Source: Voacanga thouarsii
Lineage: Eukaryota; Streptophyta; Magnoliopsida; Gentianales; Apocynaceae
NCBI GenBank assembly: GCA_026120185.1
Contig: JANUWF010002362.1
Location: 1,364,001 to 1,428,000, forward strand
DNA length: 64,000 nt
Reading direction: 5' to 3'
A program made the translations under genes and the position numbers. Positions 49,748 through 61,670 of this stretch are shown piece after piece. The notes below the pieces were generated by a model. That model did no database searches. It had not been told where the DNA came from and worked only from the letters and a program-made list of their open reading frames with translations. Numbering within the stretch: the stretch's first letter is position 1; every line of letters starts with the position of its first letter.

Positions 49748-50756
49748 AGATTTCCAAAACATAGCAAAACATTAGAAATCTTGATCTTCCAATGCTTAGC
49801 TAGCACTAGTTAAGCCCGTTGAGACGGTGCATGTTCTTTTCTGCTCACCCTCCGAGTGTTGTTCCTGCAATAGTCAGTGCTGGGTTTGTTGCCAAGGACA
49901 GCACCAGTTTTGTTCTGGATGAATAGTAAACAACTAACCAAAACTCTTCACAATTGATGCACAAGCTGGCATCGATTTTGATATTAGAGCTAATGCCTAT
50001 CATTTCCTGCAATTCTCTAGATTCCTTTGTTTTGCAATTATTGTACCTAGGTTTTCTTGGCTTGTATTAGGTTTTCACTCATGTTGAGAGTCAATCTTGG
50101 ATGTTCAAAAACTTCTTTTGATCCTCCAAATGGTTTTAGTTCTCACTTTTCCTTTAGTGTGCAATCTAAATCTTAATTTATGATTCTTCAATGAGTCCTC
50201 TTGATTCCTCTTGATTCTCCATTAGGTTGGTTGGACGCACATGAACTCCTTTGTTGCCCCCATTAGTTCCTTTCTCACCCTCCATTTCCTGACAATTCTC
50301 ATGTTCCTTGATTTGTTGGCTTTGTATGCATGGAAATCACTTTGCAATGTCTTGAAAATACCTTTATCCAAGGAATCACAGTTTTTGGCTTCCACCTTCT
50401 TCCCCATTTTTTGACTGGTATTTTACCTTCGGGAAGATTCCTATCTTTTTCCCTTTCTTTGAAATGATTCATTGATGCGTGTTTTTTAGTGTAGAAAATA
50501 TTACCAACAAATTATATAATCAATCATGCTTTAATTACAATAGGCAAGTATACCCATTGTATAGTATAGGAAATAGTAAGTATCGAATCTACAAGAACTT
50601 AGGCTCCCACATTACTTTACCTAAATCTTTATTGTTTAGGTAATAAAATAAAAAGAGAATAAAAAGAAAAATAAATAAAGATAAAAATAGATATAACTCA
50701 AAGATGAAATTTCATGTAACTAGACAATTATCTTGAAAACACAACATTGAATCACT
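49687..50756. other. Unassigned DNA with (AT)n microsatellite
   Basis: An AT tract of about 34 bp at 49710-49743; otherwise no gene. At about 50465 the word TGATGCGTGTTTTTTAGTG followed by GTATCGAATCTACAAG-like sequence resembles LTR 5' ends and leader DNA of plant retroelements; the assignment is tentative. Confidence 0.4.
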
Positions 50757-51808
50757 TGTTAGTGTTGTGCCCTAGAGGCAATCACTTGTACATTGTATAT
50801 GACACATTTTATAAAAGGCATTATTTATCTTACAGTTTCTTTTGTTTACTTTAAGTAATATAACTGTTCGCTAAAGTCCCTAGTACAATACTATGTTAAG
50901 GAAATCATGATAGAGATCATGATATGGGATTCCTACTACATTGGACGGTGTTAGTACTTAAATAATCCCTAGTCATAGTATTAATGAGACAGGACATCAT
51001 TAATGTGTTAAGACTAGCATGTGTTAGACTTCCTGATTTGATCAGGCGGTGGTTCTCATAACCGTAAGTATTGAGATACTCAAAGTTAACACATGGATGC
51101 TTGTTAATGGAACAAGTTCATTGGATGACTTAGCTTTGAGATAATCACATGGATAACTATTTAGTGCCAGTGATATAATCTCAATATAACAAATGTGTAA
51201 GTATCCTTAAACTTAAGATCTCCAAGGTACTTTAATTCTAATCTTTAGAGCTCAATTTAGGGCCGCCTATGGGATAGATATTAGGCACATTGTGAGGTAA
51301 ACGAAAGTAGTTGGAGTGTCAATAAAGGATTCACCACTCCTAATAGTAAGGGCGAATATCTCACGGCCACTTGTAGGAATTACTACTCAGGAAGTCCTTG
51401 GCCAAGGCGATTGTGTATTGGAAAAAGTTCCAATTGATACACATCTAGAGTAGTGGGTTCCTAGTACAAGTACTATTGTATTCGGGCCAGAATTAATTCT
51501 GGAGGGAGTTAGCACTAACTCCGTACTTCAAACTGAATGAGCTATTGTATGGTGAAAGGAGTTAATTGCACTGAAGTTTATTATTGACGGGTTCATGTCA
51601 AGCCACTTGACTTTCTGGACTCTTGGGTGGTCATAATGTGTTGCAAGATACCGCTTATGATCTGGGAATATGAGTTTATTAATTCATGAATAAATAAGCC
51701 AATCTTGATTAGAATTAATAGGATTAATTCTAATTAATTATGGATTATTATTCTAAAAGACATTTGGATTAATTCATGTTTGCTACCAATTGTCTGGAAA
51801 ACCTAAAA
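50757..51808 (+). repeat. Truncated family-A copia LTR
   Basis: Starts TGTTAGTGTTGTGCCC and follows the family-A LTR to about 51808, where the family-C LTR begins. The remaining roughly 700 bp are not found to the right, because the inserted family-C element is itself cut at 54495. Confidence 0.75.
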
Positions 51809-53853
51809 TGTAACTGAGGGGACGAAAAATAGGGGAGCCATGCATCCACGGGAAAAACAGAGAGAAAAAAAAAACTGCAAGTCTTAGAGGCCACACGGAA
51901 GCGTGAAGATCATATATACCTTTGCGCTCCTTAAGCCTTCTAGGTTGAGTAGGAGTGGATTGAACGACTGGAATCACTTCGCTTTGCCCACTCGAAGAAG
52001 CTTCCAGTTGAGAACCCGCTAGCCTTCTACTTCGCCTTGTTTGCATGAACGCCAAGCCTTTCAGCTCTCAGAATATTCCTCTGCCTAACCTCTAGTCGGT
52101 GAACACAATGGTGAAGAGGGGCAGTCTCAAATCTCCTTGGTTCTCTTGCTATTGATTAGCAAAGAAACAAGAAGAGCTCAAGAGAATAGAAGAAGATGTC
52201 TGAGAGAGAGAGGAGGCTGCGTGAGTTTCTTAGCCTTAGGAGATTAAGGTTTTCTTTTTCCCAGAGACTTGTTTATTGGTTAGCCAAAACTAGGTCCCTC
52301 ATAATCTGATAAACATATCCCCGGGATATCATATTTCAAACACCCGGATGTTATCCTCAGAATCAATTTGGTTTAACCCTAAACTCTTCTTAACCGTATC
52401 TGGGAAAAACCCTAAGGTCTAAGCTATTGGGGCAAAATAATATTTATTATTTCTTTTGGACCCAAAAAGCCCAAAATAATAAACATTAATTATTTATTTC
52501 TTGGGCTTATATAAATAACCCAATAAATAATTAATGAGCCCAAATGAACCATAATAATTAATCTTTAATTATTTATTTCTTGGACCCAGATAAATAACCC
52601 AATAGATAATTAAACATTAATCATTTCCCCTAGTTTAAGCCCAGGTTAATTTCTTAATTATTCATACTGGACCTAGACCCTGAATAATTAATTAACCAAT
52701 TAAACTAGATAATTAATTTCTCTCAACTCCTATTTTATTTTATTTATTTATTTTATTCCAGTCTAATAATAAATTAGACTTCCTGAATAAAATCAAATCA
52801 AATAAAATAAAACAGAATCCTCTTGAACTGAGACCAATTCCTCAACCCAAAATTAGTGAGGACTTATGGGCTATTCCGAGGACCAAAAAGACACATCACC
52901 TTGGCTGCTAAAATGACCAAAATACCCCTGCTATATAAATAGCTTTATTTTGCATTTTAAATATTTCATAATATCACCATAAGGAAATATTGACCCCAAG
53001 GACAATGCTGTAGTAGCAAAGTCTCCGACCTACAGGTGAAATGACTAAAATACCCCTCTACACATCGCCGTACATTTAGAGAGGAAGAAGTGTACTAACA
53101 CCCTTGTAAATGACATCTACCATCCTTAGGCTTCTAGTCCAATGATCCACGACTTCCTGGAGTGTTTCCGCTTTCTAAGGGAGTTACCCTAAAGCAAACA
53201 TCTAAGTCTTGTTTCCCAGGGCCCTGGGCATTTTAGACCATTCGGACAACCACAAGGGGCGATATAGTGCAGAAACTATCTTGTATAAGTCTGCTTAACT
53301 AACTAGTCACACATACCCAACATGCAAGTTTATTGGCCCTACGATAGAACCTTAATTATAGCAAATCAAAGTATATGCTACCAGCTTCGCCAGATCACCA
53401 ACTCATACTCAAGTCGTAGAGTACTAGTCCACGTTGTAGCGGTAGTAGTCTAGGTTTATATCATATAGTACTTTTAGAAACCACTACTACATGTCCTGTC
53501 CTACGTATTCGAAATACGCTTATGTCATGAAGTGAGTGGACTACTCATTGGCTAAAGGTAAGCCATTCCCCATTTGGAATTCATAACATAATAACCTAAA
53601 CATGATGAGATTCCCAGTCTCATCAACAGGTTAAGAACAAAAGTTTATGTGTTAAATAACCCGTGATCCATACCTTACTGTGAAAGACCACCATTCACAT
53701 GGATCACTTATTTAAACACAATGGGTCTGTTCCAAACGAAAATCGTGCACAAACAAAAAGTAAATTCACAAACAATTTCTTTAAATAAATTCTTTTATTA
53801 AAATATTCGATTTTATGACAGAAACCTTGTCTAAGATGGCATAAAATCCAACA
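51809..53853 (-). repeat. 3' LTR of a family-C copia
   Basis: On the minus strand it begins TGTTGGATTTTATGCC directly after the polypurine tract (53854-53866, AAGTGGGAGAT). It aligns well with the solo LTR 23901-25656 over about 1.6 kb. The low-coordinate edge, at TGTAACTGAGG, is approximate. Confidence 0.82.
51920..52046 (-). other. Small LTR ORF with RRSRRLAG, candidate first exon
   Basis: An ATG at 52046 opens MQTRRSRRLAG, then Ser/Pro-rich sequence and a basic RRLKERK, ending at a donor-like G|GTATAT at 51919. It is the counterpart of 24013-24124. Confidence 0.4.
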
Positions 53854-53869
53854 ATCTCCCACTTGCACT

Positions 53870-54495
53870 CTAAGAGTAGGTAAGCCCATAGGTGCCCATC
53901 CCTATGGCGTCTAAGTGTCTTTTGAAGACTCTCTCAGCCAAAGACTTGGTGAATGGATCTGCTAGATTGTTTTCCGAGGCAATCTGTTACACCACAACTT
54001 CCCGTATCTGGATGAAATCCTGGATCAGGTGGTACTTCTTCTCGATTTGTTTCCCCTTCTTGTGGTTCCGAGACTCCTTAGATTGCGATACTGCTCCAGT
54101 GTTGTCGCAATACATCACAATCGGCTTATCCATATGTGGTACGACTCCAAGTTTTGAAAGAAACATCCGGAACCAGACTGCTTCCTTAGATGCGTCCGAA
54201 GTTGCCACATACTCAGTTTCCATGGTTGAGTCAGCAATACAAGACTGCTTGATACTCCTCCACGAAATTGCTCCTCTAGATAAGGTGAAGACATATCCAC
54301 TAGTGAATTTTCTCTCATCCTTATCCGCCTGGAAGTTTGAGTCTGTGTATCCTGTACGAACCAAATCATCAGCCCTGTAAACCAGCATATAATCTCTCGT
54401 TCCCTTGAGGTACTTGAGAATATGCTTTACAACTTGCTAATGAACCTTCTCGGGGTTTGACTGATATCTGCTAACTAAGCCCACGGCAAAGCAGA
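53870..54495 (-). pseudogene. Family-C copia RNase H, truncated
   Basis: Copia RNase H with TGYTDSNFQAD, TETEYVA and YCDNTGAV, followed by the usual tail NLADPFTKSL and a terminal stop at 53870-53872, 3 bp before the PPT. An in-frame TAA interrupts it near 53987. Upstream (above 54495) the sequence switches abruptly to gypsy LTR, so the rest of this copia is missing. Confidence 0.85.
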
Positions 54496-54499
54496 GGTT

Positions 54500-55501
54500 C
54501 TTCTGGGGTGTTTAAGGGTCTTCCAAGGTTGGGTTTTCAGCCATATTTCTGGACAAATACATTAGAGATTTGCTGGCTTGAAGGTGAACTAAAAACAGCT
54601 TCATTTCCTTGATTGCAAGCTGCGAAATGCCCAGTTTTTTTTCCTGGTTTGGTGCTGTTTTGTGCAGTCCGAAATTTGCACAGTTTTTCCAGCTTCCAAG
54701 CCACATAAAATGACCATTTTCTTGGCAGCATATGAATGAGATTATGGCCTGAATTTTCGAAGAAAGGGTCTGCAACAATTCTGGAAAATTTCCAGATTTC
54801 TTTCCACTGAAGTATGAACAACATGAAGGTAGATTTGAAGGTCCTTTCATGGTGATTGATTTTCTCTTGGAACCCTTCCTATTTACCCTCCTATTTTCGG
54901 CCAACTACCCAACCACCATAGCTAATTTTTGAATTTCATGGTGGAGTAGTTATCCCAGATTTTTTTTGGAATTTAAAAGAAACGATTTAATGGTTTTGAA
55001 TTATAAAGATGTTAGGACAAGTTAGAGGTAATAAATAAGACAAGAATTCCTCTAGAATTCTTTTTAGGACATAAGGATAAGATTAAGACATTCTCTTCAT
55101 GTCTCCCCTAAGATAACATTCCTATTTTTATGGAATGCAAGAAAACAAAAATTCAAACTTAATGAAAATAATCATGATAAAACTTAAATAATGGGATTTG
55201 AACTCATGACCTTAGAAACTAATTCACCAAGCTCTAACCACTAAACCACCCTAACTCTTATTCTTATTTCCTTACCCACATATTCTTCTTATCTATTCCT
55301 CAAGTTATCTCCCTATTCTGACCTCAAGCAAAATTACCATTTTACCCCTCCTACTCAATGAGCATAACTAAGCATTTAAACCTATAATCCACGATTCTAA
55401 AGCACATAAAATCATTCAAAAACATATATATTCATGTAAAATAATATGATATGCATTCCCGACCCCATTACTCTAGGGTTGGTTTTAGGTGGGGTTTCAC
55501 A
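54500..55501 (-). repeat. Partial 3' LTR of chromovirus G
   Basis: Begins TGTGAAACCCCACC after the PPT and aligns with the first kilobase of the solo LTRs (compare 17600-18599). It stops near 54500 against copia RNase H without an LTR terminus, so a deletion or recombination ended it. Confidence 0.85.
55190..55252 (-). other. tRNA-like A-box/B-box module in LTR of G
   Basis: A box TGGTTTAGTGG (55238-55248) and B box GTTCAAATC (55195-55203) are both full consensus matches, with GGTTAGAGC after the A box. It lies about 250 bp inside the LTR start, as in the family-B solo LTRs. It is the best-preserved copy of the module in the window. Confidence 0.65.
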
Positions 55502-55517
55502 TCCTCCCCTCCTTAGG
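55502..55517 (-). promoter_or_regulatory. Polypurine tract of chromovirus G
   Basis: CCTAAGGAGGGGAGGA on the minus strand, immediately before the 3' LTR. Confidence 0.85.
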
Positions 55518-55547
55518 AGAATTTCGCCCCGAAATTCAGACGCACCT

Positions 55548-57816
55548 TTACCTCAGATCGGGATACTTTCGCTTTACCCATTCTTCTGTTCCCATGTGGC
55601 ATCTCGCATGCCATGATGCTCCCACTGCACTTTTACCATCGGAATCTGCTTGTTCCGGAGAGTCTTGATACTTCGGTCCAATATCTTTACGGGTTTCTCC
55701 ACATAGCTCAGGTCGGGTTGTAGCACCAACGGCTAATCATTCAACACATGTCCGGGATCGGCATTGTACTTCTTCAACTGTGATACATGGAATACGTCGT
55801 GAATTCCCGTAAGCCCATTTGGCAACTCCAATCGGTACGCCACCGGCCCAATTTTCTCTTTTATTAGAAACGGACCAAAATATCTCGGATTCAGCTTTCC
55901 TCCTTTCGGGTGCTTCAGAATTCCCCTATTCGGTGTTAGTTTTAGAAACACACTGTCTCCCACCTGAAATTCTAACATTCTCCGCCTATTGTCTGCATAA
56001 CCCTTTTGTCGACTCTGGGCTGCCTTCAACCTTTCCCTAATTAACTTAACCTTGTCCGACATTTCCTGAACATAGACTTCTCCCGATTTGCTTATATGTC
56101 CATCCTCTGACCAATTCCAGTATAGTGGTACTTGACACTTACGTCCGTATAGAGCTTCATACGGAGCCATTCTAATCGAAGCCTGATAACTGTTATTGTA
56201 TGATTACTCGGCATACGGCACACTTTCAATCCACTTATCCCCGAAATCCAACACACAGGCTCTCAGCATATCCTCCAATATCTGAATAACTCTTTCTGAC
56301 TGTCCATCGGTTTGTGGGTGCGCCGTCGTACTGAACTTCAGACCAGAACCCATCGATTCTTGAAACTTGCCCCAAAATCGGGATGTAAATCTCGGATCAC
56401 GGTCAGACACAATACTTGAAGGTACTCCGTGCAATCTGACTATTTCCCGCACGTAGGTCTGAGCCAACTTTTCCATAGAATCCCTTACATTCACGGGTAT
56501 GAAATGCGCCGACTTGGTCAGTCGATCCACCACTACCCATATGGCGTCCTTTTGGCTCGTGGCCCTAGGGAGTCCGGTAACGAAGTCTATGGTTACCTCT
56601 TCCCATTTCCATTCCGGTACTGGCAACGGTTGTAATAATCCTGCCACCTTTCTGTGCTTCGCTTTGACCTTTTGACAGGTCAAGCACGTTGAGACATACT
56701 TAACCACGTCCCGCTTCATCCTGGGACACCAATAAGACTTTTTTAGATCTTGATACATCTTGACCTCTCCTGGATGAATGGCGTACTTGCTCTTATGCGC
56801 TTCTTCTAAAATTCTGTCCCTCAACTGGTGCTCCTCGGGTACACACAAACGATCTCGGAACTACAACACTCCCGCTCCGTCCTGTCGGAATTCACTGCCT
56901 TGCCGTTTAAGCTCCTTATCCTTGAAAAGCTGAAATTCCGCATTACTCTGCTGGGCTTCAACAATTTCCCGCCTTAGATCTGGTGTCAACTTCAGGTTGC
57001 TAATAATGATCCTCTCTTCCTGCACTTCTGCTCTTCTGTCCAACACGTCCTGAACCATTTTAACCACTTGTACTCTTAGCCTGGCCATTCTGACTTTCCG
57101 GCTCAGGGCATCAGCAACGACGTTGGCTTTCCTGGGGTGGTAGTTGATAGGACACCGGTATTCCTCCAGAAATTCCATCCATCTTCGCTGCCTCAAATTC
57201 AAGTCCCTCTGGGTGAAGATGTGCTTCAGGCTTTTGTGATCAGTGAACACCTCATATTCCGCCGCATACAAATAGTGTTGCCATTTCTTTAATGCGAACA
57301 CAATGGCAGCCAGCTCTAGATCATGCGTGGGATAATTGACTTCGTGCGGCTTCAGTTTTCGGGAAGCATAGGCGATCACCTTCCTATCTTGCATCAAAAC
57401 TGCTCCCAAGCCTTCCTTTGAGGCATCAGTATATAGGGCGTAAGGTTTATCTACCTCCGGCAGACTCAGCACAGGCGATGTCATTAACCTCCGCTTCAAC
57501 TCTTGGAAACTCTTTTCGCATTTTTCGTTCTAAACAAAGGGTACGTCCTTTCTCAGTAGCCGGGTCATAGGAGATGCTAACGTCGAAAATCCCTTAATAA
57601 ACCTCCGGTAGTAGCCAGCCAAACCCAAGAAGCTTCAAATCTCGGTGATGTTCTCTGGTTGCTTCCAGTCTGATACGGCTTCAACCTTCGCTGGGTCTAC
57701 TTTGATTCCCTCCTTAGTCACCACGTGACCAAGAAATGCCACACTATCCAACCAAAACTCGCACTTGCTAAACTTGGCGTAAAGTTTATGCTCCCTTAGC
57801 TTTTCTAGTACCAACT
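55548..57816 (-). pseudogene. Chromovirus G Pol: RT C-term, RNase H, integrase, chromodomain
   Basis: After a frameshift at 57817 the second frame gives the RT thumb ([16 protein letters not shown]), RNase H ([22 protein letters not shown]), the integrase HHCC (HPGEVKMY...CLTCQ) and the integrase core with IDFVTGLP, VSDRDPRF and the Glu of DGQSERVIQ. A chromodomain (LSYVEKPVKILDR...VQWE...ATWE) ends at 55548. In chromoviruses this domain steers integration to marked chromatin. In-frame stops lie at about 57636 (TGA), 57530, 56861, 56204 and 55733, so no full product is possible. Catalytic residues of the integrase look intact. Confidence 0.9.
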
Positions 57817-60102
57817 TCAAATGTTCTTCATGGTCCTCGGGCTCTTGGAGTATATAAGTATGTCGTCGATGAAGACCACTACGAACTTGTCCAAGTAGGG
57901 CTGGAACACTTGATGCATTAGATCCATAAATACCGCGGGTGCGTTGGTTACCCCGAAAGTCATCACCACAAACTCGTAATGACCATATCTTGTATTGAAG
58001 GCCGTCTTAGGAATATCTTCCTCTTTTATCCTCACTTGGTAGTAGCCTTGCCTCAAATCCAGTTTAGAGTAACAACTGGACCCTTGCAACTGGTCGAACA
58101 ACACGTCAATTAACGGCAGAGGATATTTATTTTTGATGGTCAGGTTGTTCAAGCCTCGGTAGTCAATACACAACCTTAGAGTCCCGTCCTTTTTCTTTAC
58201 AAATAGCACAGGTGCTCCCCAGGGTGACGTGCTAGGTTTGATATAGCCTTGCCTCACCAACTCCTCTAGCTGCTCCTTTAATTCCTTCAACTCCGCCGGT
58301 GCCATTCGATACGGGGTTCGAGACACCGGTTCCGCTCCTGGGACTAGGTCAATGGTGAACTCAACTTCTTGCTTGGGAGATAGAGAAGTGAGTTCTGCAG
58401 GGAACACGTCGGGGAAATCCTTTACCACCTCAGTATCCTCCAGAGTGCACTGGTCCTTCGGCTTGTTTATCACATAAGCCAAATATCCTTGACATCCTTG
58501 CCTCAACAACTTTCGGGCTTTAGCCCCAGCTATCAAGAACTTCAATTCTTTTACTTTCCCACCATTGAACTCCAACACATCACATCCCGGTCTAATGAAC
58601 TGAACTGACTTATTCTTACAATCTACTCTAGCACCATGCTTCACTAACCATTCCATCCCCAATATTAAATCATAATCATCAATAGCTAAAACTATTAGGT
58701 CTCCCTCCAAGCTTTCTCTCCCTACTTCAACTTTACAATTTTGCACATACCGATCCGCTTGCACCATTTTCCCCAAAGGCGTACTTACTATCAAGGTAAA
58801 AGGTAGTTCTACTCCATCCCAACGCAATTGATATGCACAATTCTTATTTAAATAGAAATGGGTAGATCCAGGGTCTATCAATGCATTAACGGAACGACCT
58901 TGGATAGTAAACGTACCTTCCACTACTGCTGCATCAGCCCCAACCTCGTCCCGGTTGAGAGCGAAAACTTTTACTTTCACCTGCGGCTTCTGCGTTCCGC
59001 TCCTGGAAGCTCCCGAGGTATTGGCTCGACACGGCCCCGGGTTCTGATCTGGGTTCCCCTGCCCGATCCGGAGAAGTTTAGTGCAGGCGTTCCGTAGATG
59101 ATTCGGGTCTCCGCAGTGGTAGCACTTCCGCTCAACTCCTTTGGACCAACAATTTTTCTCAATTTGGCCCATTTTTCCATAGTGCTGGCATAATGGAAGA
59201 TTCTGCGCCGGACCAACCGGTGCTGTTCGGGCTTGCTTTCCCCGATTTTGCCATTGCTGGTTGGCAGGACGCTTGTTAGGTGGCTGCCTCTGAAAAGGTC
59301 TTGGCGACGGTCTTGTCAGTACGAACGGTCGTGAAGCCAACCGGTTGTAATCTTCATTCTCAGTACGGGTGGCTGCGTCCACAGTTCTCGAATAAGTCAC
59401 CGGTGGAGAGGGTGCTAACGCATTTCTTAACTCTTGCCTTAATCCCTTAACGAATTGCCTTGTTCTATTTTGTTCAGTATCCACCAGCCTCTTGCAGTAC
59501 TTTGACAGCTGCGTGAACTGTGCTGCGTATTGGGCTACCGTCATGCTTCCTTGCTTTAGATTCTGGAACTCATCTTCTTGTTTCTCAACTATCCACTGAG
59601 GGATATACTCTGCTCGGAATGCTTCCACAAAATTAGGCCATGTCCAGTCTTGGTCTATCATCTCCCAGTCGTCCTGAACCCTTTGCCACCACGCCCGAGC
59701 TGGACCCCTCAGCTGGAACGCAGCGAACTTCACCATTCGTTTCTCGGTGTACTGGAGCGTAGCAAAGATGTCCTCCATCTGTTCCACCCATTGTTCCTCT
59801 TTCTGGTCTTGTTCGGCCTCTCCCAAGAAGATAGGAGGTTGAAACTTTAGAAACTGCTCCAATGCCTCGTCTTCCCCTTTTGGATTCCTCCGCTCAGTCA
59901 AATTTTGCAGAATCTCGGTCACCTTGTGGAATGCATGTGTCATAGTTGCGCTAACCGGTTCTTCTGATCCCATCTCCGGCCTCATTTCATTCTCATCCCC
60001 TTGATTTGGTGATGACATTTGAGTTGCATCAACCTCTGGTGTCACGAGCTCTGCCTCAGGAACCCTTCTGCTGGATGTGGCTGCGCGACGTCTGGGTGCC
60101 AT
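57817..60102 (-). pseudogene. Chromovirus G Gag-protease-RT N-terminal part
   Basis: A 761-residue open frame starting [14 protein letters not shown] retrotrans_gag domain (about residues 105-225) is followed by two zinc knuckles: the first is degenerate ([14 protein letters not shown]), the second canonical ([14 protein letters not shown]). The protease motif reads DPGSTHF in place of the usual DxGATH. The RT palm has [20 protein letters not shown] and the catalytic FIDDILIY. It ends early because a single base is missing near 57830, putting the rest of RT in another frame. The long open frame suggests a moderately young element. Confidence 0.9.
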
Positions 60103-60373
60103 TCTAAATCATTCCCTAGATAATGAGTTTATGCATCAAAGTTAAAAATATCCAAATTGAGCATGCATTCACATTCAACGTTAAGCGGAAGAAATTAGAT
60201 GCAAATTTTGTATGAAGAATTGCATATAAATTTTTCTCAAAACTTAGAGTACCCGAGGTGCTCTTATTTGCGTAAATTTTGAAATAAAACAATAAAGGTG
60301 CATGGACTCCTAGCATAGGAGTTTATGAAAAATTGCAAATAAAACGCCCTAAACATAGCAGGACTTGGCCTCT

Positions 60374-60829
60374 CTAATCCTCATCAGAATCTTCAATGTC
60401 GGCATCATATAACCACCCCCCAGAATTCCTAGTGAAGTCCATCCCTGCCCCACTTGCGAACCCATCTATGGGCTCCTTCCCGGGTCTCCTAGAACTCTCC
60501 CCGGTCTCAACTTGATTGGGTGGGGTTACAAAGAAAGGTCTATGTGGAGATTCATAATCTATCTCCCCTGGGTCATCACTGTCAGCAGTCAAGTCCACTA
60601 TGGGGCTAGGAAGATGGGGAACATATTCCATGTCTATCTCCTCGTCCTTACTGTCGGTAACCAAGTCGATCACGGGTATTGGAGGTGGCTCGATGATCTG
60701 GACCTCATCGTCACTACTATCATCCAGGGCAATGATTGGCTGGGGTGTAGGCTGAGGCACTGGTAAGTCCTCTGGGTAGATAGGAATGGGAGGGTGCCAT
60801 TGCTGCCCTTACCTTGCGGTTCTAATCAT
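60374..60829 (-). pseudogene. Extra acidic ORF in chromovirus leader with SIM-like motifs
   Basis: Open from GTG 60760 to the stop at 60374 (128 residues). The same frame extends upstream to an ATG at 60829, with one TAA in between, so it is probably a damaged ORF of about 150 codons. It is acidic and Pro-rich, with three hydrophobic cores each followed by Asp/Ser/Glu runs: IIALDDSSDDE (residues 9-19 from GTG), VIDLVTDSKDEE (30-41) and IVDLTADSDD (54-63). This is the pattern of SUMO-interaction motifs. The C-terminus is also acidic (DADIEDSDED). It sits between PBS and gag, where gypsy elements normally have only untranslated leader. I do not recognise the family, and the binding role is inference. 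Confidence 0.55.
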
Positions 60830-60921
60830 CCTAACAATCCTACAACACAAACAGGACAGGTCAGATAAAAGATTTGAACTTAATAAATCAAAACATATAA
60901 TATCAATACTTGCCTAAACCT

Positions 60922-60934
60922 AGGCTCTGATACC
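60922..60934 (-). promoter_or_regulatory. Primer-binding site of chromovirus G
   Basis: TGGTATCAGAGCC on the minus strand, two bases after the LTR end GGGGTGTTACA. Confidence 0.92.
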
Positions 60935-60936
60935 AC

Positions 60937-61660
60937 TTGTAACACCCCACTACCTAGGCCCATCAGGGCCGGGGATGTCGCCCCGTCCAGAGGACAAGGG
61001 GTCTTTATAACTAGGTTACATAAAAATAAAATAAAATAAAGACTTTAAAATTTAAGCTTATTACAACCCAACAGATAAGTATTGGAACAAATCCAAAATA
61101 AATTGTTTGCAACAATCTCTCAAACAACACTTAAAGTAAATAACATGAGTCTTTAACCACAGGCAACAATCTAGCTAATGACCTTCACAGTAGGATCTTC
61201 CTGAAAATATGGCATAAAAGGTGGTGAGATAAAAATCTTAGTAAGCCCGTGTGTGCTTTGAGTGCTTCAGGTAAAATAACTCATGTATGCAGGTTGTAAA
61301 AGTTTCATAAGGAAAAGTACTGGCAAGCAATAAATAAATGCTGAAAATAAAGAGTGGTGTTTCACTTTTCAAACCATACATGTGCACAATAAATACAACC
61401 ACTCAAATGGGTAGCCATGGGTTACCACACGTTGGGCCCCATGACTAAATAACTGTCAGAATGCCACACTTTGTGCAAGCTGACAAAAGGTAGGTGTACA
61501 GCCTACCCGGGTGAGATACTCCTCCATCTCTACACCCAAACTTACCGGTTGTCCACTCCGGAACACACAGTCCACATGACTGAAACTTGCTAGCTCGAAC
61601 CGGTATGACCTACTGGACTGGCATCCTATCCAGGAAGGACTCACCCCTCAAAGGCTACCA
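60937..61660 (-). repeat. Partial 5' LTR of chromovirus G
   Basis: Matches the last 0.72 kb of family-B LTRs (compare 14235-14900). It contains an uninterrupted version of the T insertion site (61003-61020), the GGGGATGTCGCCCC hairpin and the acceptor-like TTTTCAG|G at 61201. It stops at about 61660 against a gypsy coding fragment. Confidence 0.87.
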
Positions 61661-61670
61661 ATAAGCGGTA

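Larger units (their letters stand above)
54500..61660 (-). mobile_element. Tekay/Del-like chromovirus G (Ty3/gypsy)
   Basis: The only gypsy element with internal sequence: PBS 60934-60922, leader with an extra ORF, gag-pol 60102-55548 including a chromodomain, PPT 55517-55502. Both LTRs are cut. The 3' LTR keeps about its first 1.0 kb (55501-54500) and the 5' LTR only about its last 0.72 kb (61660-60937). The ends match family B, so the solo LTRs of 4.3-4.4 kb belong to this element family. Lineage is inferred from domain order, chromodomain and LTR length. Confidence 0.87.
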
